Shown here: piece after piece, positions 51,010 to 59,143 of the stretch
Layout of the letters: each line of letters begins with the position of its first letter
Numbering within the stretch: the stretch's first letter is position 1
Assembly (NCBI GenBank): GCA_013791765.1
Contig: VMTC01000122.1
Location: forward strand, 36,820-100,819
Length of the DNA: 64,000 nucleotides
Direction of reading: 5' to 3'
Origin: Rhodoferax sp.
Lineage (GTDB): Bacteria > Pseudomonadota > Gammaproteobacteria > Burkholderiales > Burkholderiaceae_C
The notes under the pieces: generated by a model
Database searches by the model: none
Told to the model about the DNA's origin: nothing
Seen by the model: only the letters and a program-made list of their open reading frames with translations
Program-made: the position numbers and the translations under genes

Positions 51010-51627
51010 AAAATTGTCTTAGCTTCCAACAACCCCGGCAAATTGGCTGAACTGCGCGTCATGGTGGCGCCGCTCGGCGTCGAGCTGATCAGCCAGGGCG
51101 AGCTCGGCATTGCCGAGGCGCCTGAGCCTTACCACACCTTTGTCGAAAACGCGCTGGCCAAGGCGCGCCATGCAAGCAGCCACAGCGGCTTGCCCGCGCT
51201 CGCTGACGACGCCGGTTTGTGTGTCGATGCCTTTGGCGGCTTGCCGGGCGTGCAGACCGCCTTCTACGCCACCCAGTTTGGCTATGAGAAAGGCGATGAC
51301 AACAACGTGCGTGCCCTGCTCGAGCAAATGCGAGGCCTGGACAACCGGGGCGCTGCGATGGTGAGCACGCTGGTGGCGGTGCGTTCAGAACAAGACCCGG
51401 AACCCTTGATTGCGGTTGGCCGCGTGGTCGGTGAGATTGCGCGCGCGCCGATGGGCCGCAACGGTTTTGGTTTTGATCCGGTGATGTTCATCCCCGAATT
51501 TGGCCAGACCTTCGCCCAATTGCCGGTCGCGGTCAAGAATGCCAACAGCCACCGGGGCCGTGCCGTGCGCGCGATGCTGGTCTTGATGCGGGAGCGATGG
51601 CTCTCAAACATGGCTGAGGGCGCATGA
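51007..51627 (+). CDS. rdgB: Non-canonical purine NTP pyrophosphatase (RdgB/HAM1)
   Basis: 206 residues: MKIVLASNNPGKLAELRVMV, TFVENALAKARHASSHSGLP, LADDAGLCVDAFGGLPGVQT, GRNGFGFDPVMFIPEFGQTF, VKNANSHRGRAVRAM. Removes ITP/XTP and their deoxy forms. The ATG at 51007 is formed partly by a repeat; the stop overlaps hemW (ATGA). Confidence 0.95.
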   Translation: MKIVLASNNPGKLAELRVMVAPLGVELISQGELGIAEAPEPYHTFVENALAKARHASSHSGLPALADDAGLCVDAFGGLPGVQTAFYATQFGYEKGDDNNVRALLEQMRGLDNRGAAMVSTLVAVRSEQDPEPLIAVGRVVGEIARAPMGRNGFGFDPVMFIPEFGQTFAQLPVAVKNANSHRGRAVRAMLVLMRERWLSNMAEGA

Positions 51628-52856
51628 TTCCTGTCTTGGCGGCCGCCGAGTCAGGGTCAGCGCCGCGCGATATTGGGCATTACCTGCGCCCGGGCCTGTT
51701 GCAGCTGGCCGCCTTGCCGCCGCTGTCGCTCTATGTGCATTTGCCCTGGTGCTTGAAGAAGTGCCCTTATTGCGACTTCAATTCGCATGAGATGCGCGCA
51801 GCCGAGTTGCCCGAGCAGCGCTACCTGGATGCCTTGATGGCCGATCTGGAGGCGGCCTTGCCCTTGATTTGGGGCCGCACCGTGCACAGCATTTTTATTG
51901 GCGGTGGCACACCCAGTCTGTTCTCGCCCGAGGGCATTGATCGCCTGCTCGGCGGCATCCGGGCGCGGCTTCGCCTGGAGGCGGCGTGTGAAATCACCCT
52001 GGAGGCTAATCCGGGCACCTTTGAGAAAGACCGCTTTCGGGCTTTTCGCAGCGCGGGTGTGACCCGTTTATCGGTCGGGGTGCAGAGCTTCAACGACTCC
52101 TTTTTGAAGACGCTGGGGCGGGTGCACGACGGCGCGCAAGCGCTTGCTGCCGTGGAAGAAGCGGCGCAGGCCTTCGACACCTTCAACCTGGACCTGATGT
52201 ACGCGCTGCCGGGGCAGACACTGAAGGACGTCAAGCAGGACATGGCGCTGGCTTTGACGTTCAAGCCGCCGCACATTTCGATTTACCAACTTACCATCGA
52301 GCCCAACACCGTCTTTGCCAAGTACCCGCCGCCGCTGCCCGAGGACGACACGGCTTACGATATGCTGGACCTGATCACCGACCTGACGGGCGCGGCGGGC
52401 CTGCAGCGCTACGAGGTGTCGGCCTATGCCGCGCCCGGCCACCGCTGTTTTCACAACCTCAATTACTGGCAGTTTGGTGACTACCTGGGGATCGGTGCAG
52501 GCGCGCACAGCAAGCTCAGTTTTGCGCACCGCGTGGTGCGCCAGGTGCGTTATCGCGATCCCGGGCGCTACATGGAACAGGCTTTGGCAGGTCACTGTCT
52601 GGCGCAGGACGAAGAAGTCAGCCGCGCCAACTTGCCCCTGGAGTTCATGTTGAATGCCTTGCGTTTGAAAGATGGTTTTGCCCTGAAACTGTTCTCCGAG
52701 CGCACCGGTCTGGCCATTACCGCCATTCATGCCGCGCTGGAGCAGGCGCAGGCGCAGGGTTTGATCGTGCGTGACCTGGCCCGCGTGACGCCCACGGTGC
52801 ATGGCTTTGATTTCTTGAATGACTTGCAGTCGCTTTTTCTGCCGCCGCATACCTGA
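51624..52856 (+). CDS. hemW: Radical SAM family haem chaperone HemW
   Basis: 410 residues. Radical-SAM cluster motif CLKKCPYCDF (CxxxCxxC) near residues 41-50, then IFIGGGTPSLF, EITLEANPG, RLSVGVQSFND, FNLDLMYALPGQTLKDVKQD, and the C-terminal LGIGAGAHSKL. The extra cysteine of true coproporphyrinogen oxidases is absent, which fits HemW. Coupled to rdgB by 4-nt overlap. Confidence 0.92.
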   Translation: MIPVLAAAESGSAPRDIGHYLRPGLLQLAALPPLSLYVHLPWCLKKCPYCDFNSHEMRAAELPEQRYLDALMADLEAALPLIWGRTVHSIFIGGGTPSLFSPEGIDRLLGGIRARLRLEAACEITLEANPGTFEKDRFRAFRSAGVTRLSVGVQSFNDSFLKTLGRVHDGAQALAAVEEAAQAFDTFNLDLMYALPGQTLKDVKQDMALALTFKPPHISIYQLTIEPNTVFAKYPPPLPEDDTAYDMLDLITDLTGAAGLQRYEVSAYAAPGHRCFHNLNYWQFGDYLGIGAGAHSKLSFAHRVVRQVRYRDPGRYMEQALAGHCLAQDEEVSRANLPLEFMLNALRLKDGFALKLFSERTGLAITAIHAALEQAQAQGLIVRDLARVTPTVHGFDFLNDLQSLFLPPHT

Positions 52857-52900
52857 ACCCGCCGCGCTATAGTCGGCCCCAAGGACATAGGGGGTAGACC

Positions 52901-53581
52901 ATGTTTTCAATTTACGGTGTGGCAGGGCAGCTGTTTCGCGGCTCCATGGAACAACTGCGTCAAGTCAAGGGCGTCGGCGCCATTGCAAGATCCAACGCCG
53001 TCAAGGCTTTGGGCCGTGATGGGCGCGACCCAACGGAAGATGTCGCCTACGCCGGATTGGCGCAGTCGGCTGTCCCGAGTGACGAGGCCCATCGCAGCGC
53101 GCTGGCGGCCTACGCCGAGACTCAAAAGGCGGTGCCGCAGCCGCGCCAAGTCCTGAAGCTGGTGGCATCCTTGATGAGCCGAAACGTGATCACCTTGGTC
53201 GACACCGCCACGGTGGGGGAGGCCTGGCAACTGCTGGCCGAGCAGGGCGTCGGCCAGGCCCCGGTGCTTAACGCAGGCGGTACGCTGGTGGGTTTGCTGT
53301 CGCGCGCCGATTTGCTAAGGCCTGAGCGCCTGCCCACACCCGACAGCCATGCGTTGGTGTGGCGCGCGCTGCTGGCGCAGCCTGTGCAGGACATCATGTG
53401 GACGCCGGTGCCCAGTGTCTCGGCAGATAGCGACATTCGCCGCGTGGCGCGGGTGCTGCTCGATACCGGCCTGCCGGGGCTGCCGGTGGTGGACGAGCAG
53501 GGCGGGGTCATTGGCTTTGTGTCGCGCTCGGACATTTTGCAGGCGGTGGTGATGGACCCGCCGCTGGACCTGTGGGGCTAA
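52901..53581 (+). CDS. CBS-domain protein
   Basis: 226 residues. After an N-terminal region of about 80 residues (SIYGVAGQLFRGSMEQLRQV) come two CBS domains (LMSRNVITLVDTATVGEAWQ...GTLVGLLSRADLL; IMWTPVPSVSADSDIRRVAR...GVIGFVSRSDILQAV). CBS pairs usually bind adenine nucleotides. No catalytic domain is fused, so the partner is unknown. RBS-like GGGGG precedes the ATG. Confidence 0.88.
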   Translation: MFSIYGVAGQLFRGSMEQLRQVKGVGAIARSNAVKALGRDGRDPTEDVAYAGLAQSAVPSDEAHRSALAAYAETQKAVPQPRQVLKLVASLMSRNVITLVDTATVGEAWQLLAEQGVGQAPVLNAGGTLVGLLSRADLLRPERLPTPDSHALVWRALLAQPVQDIMWTPVPSVSADSDIRRVARVLLDTGLPGLPVVDEQGGVIGFVSRSDILQAVVMDPPLDLWG

Positions 53582-53833
53582 GGGTTGCTTAACCGGGCCA
53601 GTTGGGGCCCGCAGGGTCGGCCGCGATGACCGGCTGGTGCAAACGATGCGTTCTCACGAGCTTATGCAGTCATGCATTAATGTCATATATAAATTGAAAT
53701 ACGTGTCTTCTACTTCATTGAAATAATGGTGAATACACCAGCTTGGCCCACAATTATATTTGGTTTAATGCTATTAAAAAATACGATATTTTAACTGACT
53801 GAATTTTAATGATGTGAGAAAAATACATATCAA
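53582..53833. other. AT-rich intergenic region
   Basis: About 250 bp; the part from about 53640 to 53833 is strikingly AT-rich relative to its GC-rich surroundings (runs such as TTAATGTCATATATAAATTG). It lies between two convergent genes, so a promoter role is not obvious. No gene or repeat recognised. Confidence 0.55.
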
Positions 53834-54925
53834 TCAAAGACGTCGCAGCACGTGATCAGAAATCGCCAGCGCTGCAGTGAGACCGGGCGATTCAATGCCA
53901 AACAGGTTCACCAGACCCGCAACGCCGTGCTGGGTCTGATCGTCAATTTGAAAGTCTGCGCCGGGCGCACCCGCTGCCACCAGTTTGGGGCGGATGCCGG
54001 CATAGTCGGGTTGTAAGCTGCCTGCGTCCACACCCGGCCAATAGCGTCGTATCTGGTCCTGAAAGGCGCCTTTTCGGCCAGCGTCCACGCTGTAGTCCAG
54101 GCTTGAGACCCATTGCACATCCGGGCCAAAGCGCGGCCGCCCGGCCAAGTCCAGCGTGAGGTGGATGCCCAGGCCGCCGGCCTGTGGCATCGGGTAAACC
54201 AGATGCGAAAAATGGGCAGGTCCGCTGAATGAAAAATAGTTGCCTTTGGCATAAAACAGGGGTGGGATGTTGCGGGCCGCCAGCCCGACCAGACTGGCCG
54301 CTACCTGCTGCGCCTGCAGACCGGCGCAATTGACCATGTGGCGCGCCAGCAGCGGCTCGTTCGCGCCCTGCACCTGCAGCGCGATGCCCTCCGTGGTGAT
54401 TTTGCCGCCTTGCACCGCCGAGTGAAAAGCAAACACGGCGCCGGCCTGCTCGGCATCGGCCTGCAACTGCAGCATGAAGGCGTGACTGTCGATGATGCCG
54501 GTGCTGGGTGACAGCAGCGCGGCCACGCAGACCAGGTCGGGTTCCAGTGCCCTGACCTGCGCGGCGCTCAAAAACTGGAGATCGGCAACCCCATTGGCGC
54601 GCGCCTTGTCGTGCAAGGCTTGCAGCGCCTGCGCTTGCGCGGCATCGGTGGCCACAATCAGCTTGCCGCAACGCCGGTGGGCAATCGCATGGCGCTCGCA
54701 GTAAGCGTAGAGCGCTTGTCGGCCCTGTACGCACAGGCGCGCCTTCAAGGAGTTGGATGCGTCGTAAATGCCGGCATGAATCACTTCGCTGTTGCGTGAA
54801 CTCGTTCCCGTGCCAATGCCCTGCGCGGCCTCCAGCACGATGACCTCGCGCCCGGCCTGCGCCAGCTGGCGCGCCACCGCCAGGCCGACCACGCCGGCAC
54901 CAATCACGACGCAGTCAACCCGCAT
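53834..54925 (-). CDS. FAD-dependent oxidoreductase, L-2-hydroxyglutarate oxidase (LhgO)-like
   Basis: 363 residues of the DAO superfamily. N-terminal FAD motif [20 protein letters not shown], then [43 protein letters not shown], and the C-terminal [20 protein letters not shown]. The [13 protein letters not shown]-like and [12 protein letters not shown] blocks fit LhgO (L-2-hydroxyglutarate to 2-oxoglutarate). The ATG at 54925 is 8 nt after a small membrane-protein gene, which suggests an operon. Confidence 0.82.
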   Translation of the reverse strand: MRVDCVVIGAGVVGLAVARQLAQAGREVIVLEAAQGIGTGTSSRNSEVIHAGIYDASNSLKARLCVQGRQALYAYCERHAIAHRRCGKLIVATDAAQAQALQALHDKARANGVADLQFLSAAQVRALEPDLVCVAALLSPSTGIIDSHAFMLQLQADAEQAGAVFAFHSAVQGGKITTEGIALQVQGANEPLLARHMVNCAGLQAQQVAASLVGLAARNIPPLFYAKGNYFSFSGPAHFSHLVYPMPQAGGLGIHLTLDLAGRPRFGPDVQWVSSLDYSVDAGRKGAFQDQIRRYWPGVDAGSLQPDYAGIRPKLVAAGAPGADFQIDDQTQHGVAGLVNLFGIESPGLTAALAISDHVLRRL

Positions 54926-54933
54926 GGCGTGCC

Positions 54934-55266
54934 CTAAAACCGGTAGCGTTCACGCATGCAGCGGGCATTGAGCAACGCGCCGGCCAGCAGCGTGAACAGC
55001 GCGACGACCGCCAAAATCGTGACGCCAAGCGCCCAGGGACGCCCGAGCTGTTGGCGAAACTGAAGCAGTTCAAGGGCGGTGGCGAGCCAAATCGCGCTGG
55101 CCAAATACGCAGCAGCCTGCAACACGATCAGGCTCCAACGGCTTTTGTACAAAAAGAGCAGGGGTGCTGCCACGCACAGGCCAAGCAGCAACCAGTCGTT
55201 GCCTCTTAAAAAGTGAGCTCCCATGAGCCAAGCGGCGATGACGTAAAGGCTGATGCGCAGGGTCAT
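54934..55266 (-). CDS. Small four-helix membrane protein, hypothetical
   Basis: 110 residues with about four hydrophobic segments ([69 protein letters not shown]) and a basic tail (RCMRERYRF). No family named. It lies 8 nt upstream of the LhgO-like gene on the same strand. Confidence 0.6.
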   Translation of the reverse strand: MTLRISLYVIAAWLMGAHFLRGNDWLLLGLCVAAPLLFLYKSRWSLIVLQAAAYLASAIWLATALELLQFRQQLGRPWALGVTILAVVALFTLLAGALLNARCMRERYRF

Positions 55267-55325
55267 TTGAAGTCTTTCAAAAGGGGCCTATTTTGCGGGA
55301 GATTGGAGCGCCATGCGACGCTTCC

Positions 55326-55334
55326 TTGATGCGC
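55326..55334 (+). repeat. Target-site duplication, left (TTGATGCGC)
   Basis: Direct 9-bp repeat TTGATGCGC also found at 55844-55852, exactly flanking the MITE-like element. Confidence 0.72.
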
Positions 55335-55843
55335 GGGTGCGATTCAAAGTTATGTGGGCTTCAGATGAATGGTTTTTTTCCGAAGCCCTCAGGTGTGTCT
55401 ATTGGGTCGGGGCTGACATCACGGTGGAGGGTGAATCAGCCGGTCGATACGCTTTGCTACCTGTCCCGGCGCCCGCTTCGCGTTCTCCTCCTTTACCTCC
55501 GCAAAACGCATCACCCGACTGATTCTGCGAGCGCTTTGGTACGCTGGCAGAGGAAAGCCAAAAGTTGCTTGCGTTGGGGTGGCGCGGATTGATGTGCGCC
55601 GCTGACTGCAGAAATTCTGACTTCGACGGCGTCAGGCACGGTGATTGGGCTATGCGACCGGGCTATGGGGTGAAAGGCGCGCGCCCACAAGCGCTTGCAT
55701 ACCCCAGCTTCAATATCGCGTGTGTTTTCAACCCAAAACCGCATGCGCATGGCCCAGTCGCTGGGCCGGGTTTAATACGCAATGCCGGGTTTGACATGCG
55801 GCATTGATTTCTTCAGAGTGCCACATCACTTTGAATTGCGCCC
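55335..55843 (+). mobile_element. MITE-like element, complete copy (about 509 bp)
   Basis: Left end GGGTGCGATTCAAAGTTATG and the reverse complement of the right end GGGCGCAATTCAAAGTGATG form imperfect terminal inverted repeats of about 30 bp. A 9-bp direct repeat flanks it. No transposase fits inside; small frames (such as one with FFSEALRCVYWVGADIT) are not convincing genes. Partial copies at 36604-36793 and 63659-64000 match its left part. Reads as a non-autonomous element mobilised in trans. Confidence 0.78.
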
Positions 55844-55852
55844 TTGATGCGC
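55844..55852 (+). repeat. Target-site duplication, right (TTGATGCGC)
   Basis: Second copy of the 9-bp direct repeat flanking the element at 55335-55843. Confidence 0.72.
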
Positions 55853-55913
55853 TCAACTGGGCAACACGTGCCAGTCGGCGGGGCCACAGGCCCGGCGGGC
55901 GTGGTGCTCGCGC

Positions 55914-55942
55914 CAAAAAAATGGCACCCGCAGGTGCCATTT
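55914..55942 (-). terminator. Rho-independent terminator of the phasin gene
   Basis: Perfect 8-bp stem ATGGCACC/GGTGCCAT (55921-55940) with CGCA loop, followed on the minus strand by a T-run (55914-55920), 30 nt after the phasin stop. Confidence 0.85.
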
Positions 55943-55972
55943 GATCAGTCACTGCCCGGGGGCAGTTGACTA

Positions 55973-56518
55973 TCAGGCTGCTTTGGCGGCTTTTTTGGCG
56001 GCGTCCGTGGCTTGCTTGGTCGCTGCGCTGAAGTTGCTTTGAGCCACTTCAACCGACTTTTTGGCCGATGCCTGTGCCGACTCAAGGGCGCTTTGACCCG
56101 CAGTCAAGGCGTTCTTGAAAGCAGCGACGGCGGCTTCGGTTCCGGCGGGTGCATTCTTGGACAGGTTTTCCACCACACCGCCAAAGGCCTTTTGCGCTTC
56201 AGCGGATTTGGCTTCCAGCGCCTTGCTCAGTTCAGCGCTGCTGTCAGTCACAATGGCCTGTACATGCTGGGCATAAGCCGCAGTCTTGTCAGCCAGAGGC
56301 TGAAGCATGCTGGTTTGCAGCGCCATGAACTCCTGGGCATCTTTGGCACTCAGTGTTGCCTGGGCATGGTGGAAGGACTCGCCCAACATGGCTTTGGAGG
56401 CGGCCAGGTTCAACTCGACCAGCTTTTCGACGCCAGCAAAGGCTTGGTTGGTGAAGCTTTCCAGGGCTTGCAGATTGGCTTTGTTGGTGGCGCTGAATTG
56501 TTCGATGATGTTTTGCAT
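55973..56518 (-). CDS. phaP: Phasin family protein
   Basis: 181 residues, Ala/Lys-rich and helical (IIEQFSATNKANLQALESFT; VEKLVELNLAASKAMLGESF; C-terminal SAATKQATDAAKKAAKAA). Phasins coat polyhydroxyalkanoate granules. It is monocistronic with a strong terminator, and a long near-perfect palindrome lies 65-91 bp upstream, a likely PhaR-type operator. Its presence implies PHA storage in this organism. Confidence 0.93.
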   Translation of the reverse strand: MQNIIEQFSATNKANLQALESFTNQAFAGVEKLVELNLAASKAMLGESFHHAQATLSAKDAQEFMALQTSMLQPLADKTAAYAQHVQAIVTDSSAELSKALEAKSAEAQKAFGGVVENLSKNAPAGTEAAVAAFKNALTAGQSALESAQASAKKSVEVAQSNFSAATKQATDAAKKAAKAA

Positions 56519-56582
56519 GTGATGACCTTAGGTTAAGTGATGAGGTAACGAGCCTGCCTGTGCAGGCAGTACCGTGGTGTGC

Positions 56583-56609
56583 AACTTATGTTGCAGTGCA
56601 GCATAAGTT
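56583..56609. promoter_or_regulatory. 27-bp near-perfect palindrome upstream of phaP (PhaR-type operator candidate)
   Basis: Arms AACTTATGTTGCA and TGCAGCATAAGTT around a single central G, one mismatch. The TGCA-rich core resembles the TGC/GCA-type sites described for PhaR repressors of phasin genes. It starts 65 bp before the phaP ATG. Confidence 0.6.
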
Positions 56610-56710
56610 TAAAGGCAATACGCGTATTCCCCAAATTCGGATGTTTAACCCTGCCTATCTTGGGGTCTTTGCCTTGCCTGGTTCACCCCATCGCGCTATT
56701 TGAATTGTGC

Positions 56711-57694
56711 TCAGCGCGTCACATCCACCACGACACGGCCGCGCACTTGGCCTGCCAGCAAATCGGAGGCCGTGGCAATGGCGCTTGACAGCCCAATTTC
56801 ATGCGTGATGGCATCGAGCTTGGCGACGTCAAGATCGCGGCTCAGGCGCAGCCACGCTTCTTGCCTGACTTCAAGTGGGGCCATGACACTGTCGATTCCG
56901 TACAGGGTTACGCCGCGCAGGATGAAGGGCGCCACCGTGGCCGGGAAGTCCATACCGCCGGCGAGGCCGCAGGCGGCCACCGCGCCGCGGTATTTCGTGC
57001 TGGCGCAGGCATTGGCCAGTGTGTGGCTGCCCACGCTGTCGATCACACCGGCCCAGCGCTCCTTGCTGATCGCCTTGCCGGGTTTTGATAGTTCGCTGCG
57101 GTCAATCACCTCGCTGGCGCCCAGCGCCTTGAGGTAGGCTGCCTCGCCCGGGCGTCCGGTTGACGCGACCACGGTGTAACCCAATTGGGCCATCACGGCG
57201 ATGGCGACACTGCCGACGCCACCGCTTGCGCCTGTGACGAGAATCTCCCCATCTGCGGGCCTTATGCCATGCTTTTCCAGTGCCAGCACGCACAGCATGG
57301 CGGTGTAGCCGGCCGTGCCGATGGCCATGGCCTGGCGTGTGCTGAAGTTGCTGGGCAGCGCCAGCAGCCACTCGCCTTTGACGCGCGCCACTTCAGCCAG
57401 TCCGCCACAGTGGGTTTCGCCGACACCCCAGCCGTTCAGGATGACTTTGTCGCCCGCCTGCCAGGCTGCGTTGGCGCTTTCCAGCACCGTCCCCGCGAAA
57501 TCGATGCCTGGCACCATGGGAAAGCGTCGCACCACCGGAGATGCGCCGGTGATCGCCAGCGCGTCCTTGTAGTTGAGGGTGGACCACTCGACCTTGACCG
57601 TGACGTCGCCCGCAGGCAGCACGGTCTCGTCGATGGTCTGCAGAGCGGTTCTATAACCGGCGTCGTCTTTGCTGATCAGCAAGGCTTTGAACAT
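56711..57694 (-). CDS. acuI: Acrylyl-CoA reductase (AcuI/YhdH family) quinone-oxidoreductase-like
   Basis: 327-residue NADPH-dependent medium-chain reductase. [14 protein letters not shown] and [13 protein letters not shown] near the N-terminus, [20 protein letters not shown] for cofactor binding, and [20 protein letters not shown] with YGIDSVMAP near the end are typical AcuI/YhdH blocks. It reduces acryloyl-CoA to propionyl-CoA. ATG at 57694 is used rather than 57748. Gene name by family resemblance. Confidence 0.85.
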   Translation of the reverse strand: MFKALLISKDDAGYRTALQTIDETVLPAGDVTVKVEWSTLNYKDALAITGASPVVRRFPMVPGIDFAGTVLESANAAWQAGDKVILNGWGVGETHCGGLAEVARVKGEWLLALPSNFSTRQAMAIGTAGYTAMLCVLALEKHGIRPADGEILVTGASGGVGSVAIAVMAQLGYTVVASTGRPGEAAYLKALGASEVIDRSELSKPGKAISKERWAGVIDSVGSHTLANACASTKYRGAVAACGLAGGMDFPATVAPFILRGVTLYGIDSVMAPLEVRQEAWLRLSRDLDVAKLDAITHEIGLSSAIATASDLLAGQVRGRVVVDVTR

Positions 57695-57779
57695 GGTATT
57701 TCTCCAGTTAAAAAAGTATGAAACATGCGCGTTGGCAGGCCATACCATGACTCAAGCCGCGCACCAAGCGTGGCGCGCC

Positions 57780-57800
57780 GATAATGAGCAACTCATTATC
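57780..57800. promoter_or_regulatory. Palindrome GATAATGAG-CAA-CTCATTATC (Fur-box-like, altered spacing)
   Basis: Perfect 9-bp arms separated by 3 nt. Half-sites GATAATGA/TCATTATC equal those of the classical Fur box, but the centre is 2 bp longer than the 19-bp consensus. It is directly upstream (12 nt) of the small lipoprotein start and would overlap its promoter or leader. Confidence 0.5.
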
Positions 57801-57812
57801 CGGAGAATTTTG

Positions 57813-57995
57813 ATGAATCGAGTTGTCGCTGTCGTAACAAGGGGCGCGTTGGCCAGCACGGTGCTGATGTGCACCGGCTGTGCCGTCGTGGCGGTCACTG
57901 GTGCGGTGGTGACGGTGGCGGCCACCGTCGTGTCGACCGGTGTCAAGGCCACGGGCGCGGTCATTGGCGCCGTGATTCCGGACTCGAAAGACTAG
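57813..57995 (+). CDS. Small putative lipoprotein
   Basis: 60 residues. Basic start (MNRVVAVVTRGALASTV), then LMCTGC, a likely lipobox with Cys23, then a Val/Ala/Gly-rich mature part (AVVAVTGAVVTVAATVVSTG) with VIGAVIPDSKD at the end. CGGAGA lies before the ATG. Its stop shares CTAG with the convergent acyl-CoA dehydrogenase stop. No function known; the Fur-like site hints at metal regulation. Confidence 0.62.
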   Translation: MNRVVAVVTRGALASTVLMCTGCAVVAVTGAVVTVAATVVSTGVKATGAVIGAVIPDSKD

Positions 57996-59107
57996 GCAAA
58001 CACACCCGCCGTGTCCTGCATCCGGTTTGATACCTCACCGAGGTGGTGCAGGCTGTCACCAAAAGTCATTTCCATCTGCGTGAGTTTCTTGAAGTAGTGG
58101 CTGACGATGTATTCGTCGGTCACGCCAATGCCGCCGTGCAGTTGCACCGCCTGTTGACCGACAAAGCGCATCGAATTGCCCAACTGGTACTTGGCACGCG
58201 CCATCGCAGCACGGCGCTCGGGCGCCGGGGCGTTGAGTTTGAGCGCGGCGTAATAGCTCATCGAGCGCGCCAGTTCGAGCTGCATCTTCATGTCCGCAGC
58301 GCGATGGCGCAGCGCCTGGAAGCTGGCGATGGCCACACCAAACTGCTTGCGCGTGTTCATGTACTCGGCGGTGATCGCCAGCGTCTTGTCCATGACGCCA
58401 ACCGCCTCGGCACAGGCGCTGGCAATGCCGATGTCCACCGCGTGCTCCAGCGCGGCCAAACCATCCTGCGTGATCAAAACTGCTGGGGCATCTTGCAGCG
58501 TCACCTCGGCGGCGCGGCTGCCATCCTGGGTGCCATAGCCTTGGGTGCTGACACCACTGGCGCTGCGCTCCACCAGGAACAAGGCCAGTTGGCCATCAAG
58601 CATGGCCGGCACCATGAAGGCGTCGGCCTGATCGCCTGCGGGAACAATGCTTTTAGTAGCTGTCAGCGTATAGGCGACGGGGGCTGCGCTCGCTTTTGCC
58701 TTGCAAAGATCAAGCCGGTAGCGCGCCGCGCGCTCCTGGTACGCCAGCACCACCAGCGCTTGACCGCTGGCAATTTTCGGCAGCCAGGCGGACTTGATCG
58801 CTTCGGGCGCGTAGCCGCTAAGAACGCCGCCTGCGATCAGGCTCTGGTTCAGCGGCTCGAGCACAATGCCACGGCCGAGCTCTTCCATCACCACCATGCC
58901 TTCGACCGGGCCCATGCCCATGCCCTCGTATTGCTCCGGGATGTAGAGGCCGCACAGGCCCAACTCGGCTATTTCACGGAATGTTTCGGGTGAAAAGCCC
59001 CCCACCTTGACGGTGCTGCGGCGCCGCTCAAAGCTGTAGCCCTTGTCAACCCATTTGCGCACGGCATCGCGCAGTTGTTCCTGGTCGTCAGAAAAATCGA
59101 AATCCAT
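57992..59107 (-). CDS. Acyl-CoA dehydrogenase
   Basis: About 371 residues from ATG 59107 (an in-frame ATG at 59116 is also possible). Fold blocks seen: MDFDFSDDQEQLRDAVRKWV, YIPEQYEGMGMGPVEGMVVM, NTRKQFGVAIASFQALRHRA and QAVQLHGGIGVTDEYIVSHY. The usual catalytic Glu position was not confirmed. It lies 36 nt after a second acyl-CoA dehydrogenase gene; the pair may form a heteromer as in steroid or side-chain degradation. Residues near TLTATKSIVPAG overlap a degenerate short repeat. Electrons would go to ETF and ETF-QO (7477-9168). Confidence 0.88.
   Translation of the reverse strand: MDFDFSDDQEQLRDAVRKWVDKGYSFERRRSTVKVGGFSPETFREIAELGLCGLYIPEQYEGMGMGPVEGMVVMEELGRGIVLEPLNQSLIAGGVLSGYAPEAIKSAWLPKIASGQALVVLAYQERAARYRLDLCKAKASAAPVAYTLTATKSIVPAGDQADAFMVPAMLDGQLALFLVERSASGVSTQGYGTQDGSRAAEVTLQDAPAVLITQDGLAALEHAVDIGIASACAEAVGVMDKTLAITAEYMNTRKQFGVAIASFQALRHRAADMKMQLELARSMSYYAALKLNAPAPERRAAMARAKYQLGNSMRFVGQQAVQLHGGIGVTDEYIVSHYFKKLTQMEMTFGDSLHHLGEVSNRMQDTAGVFA
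58645..58692 (+). repeat. Short dispersed repeat, degenerate copy in acyl-CoA dehydrogenase gene
   Basis: TAGTAGCTG - 16 nt - GGGGGCTGCG keeps the spacing of the copy at 50947. Lower similarity than the others. Confidence 0.38.
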
Positions 59108-59143
59108 ATTGGTCACCTGTCTTGTTGGGGGGGTGCTGCGGCT

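Noticed and set aside
55293-55807. Several 60-100-codon frames in the MITE-like element, one with FFSEALRCVYWVGADIT
   Set aside because: They differ in frame and length between the three copies, so they look like by-products of the repeat and not genes.
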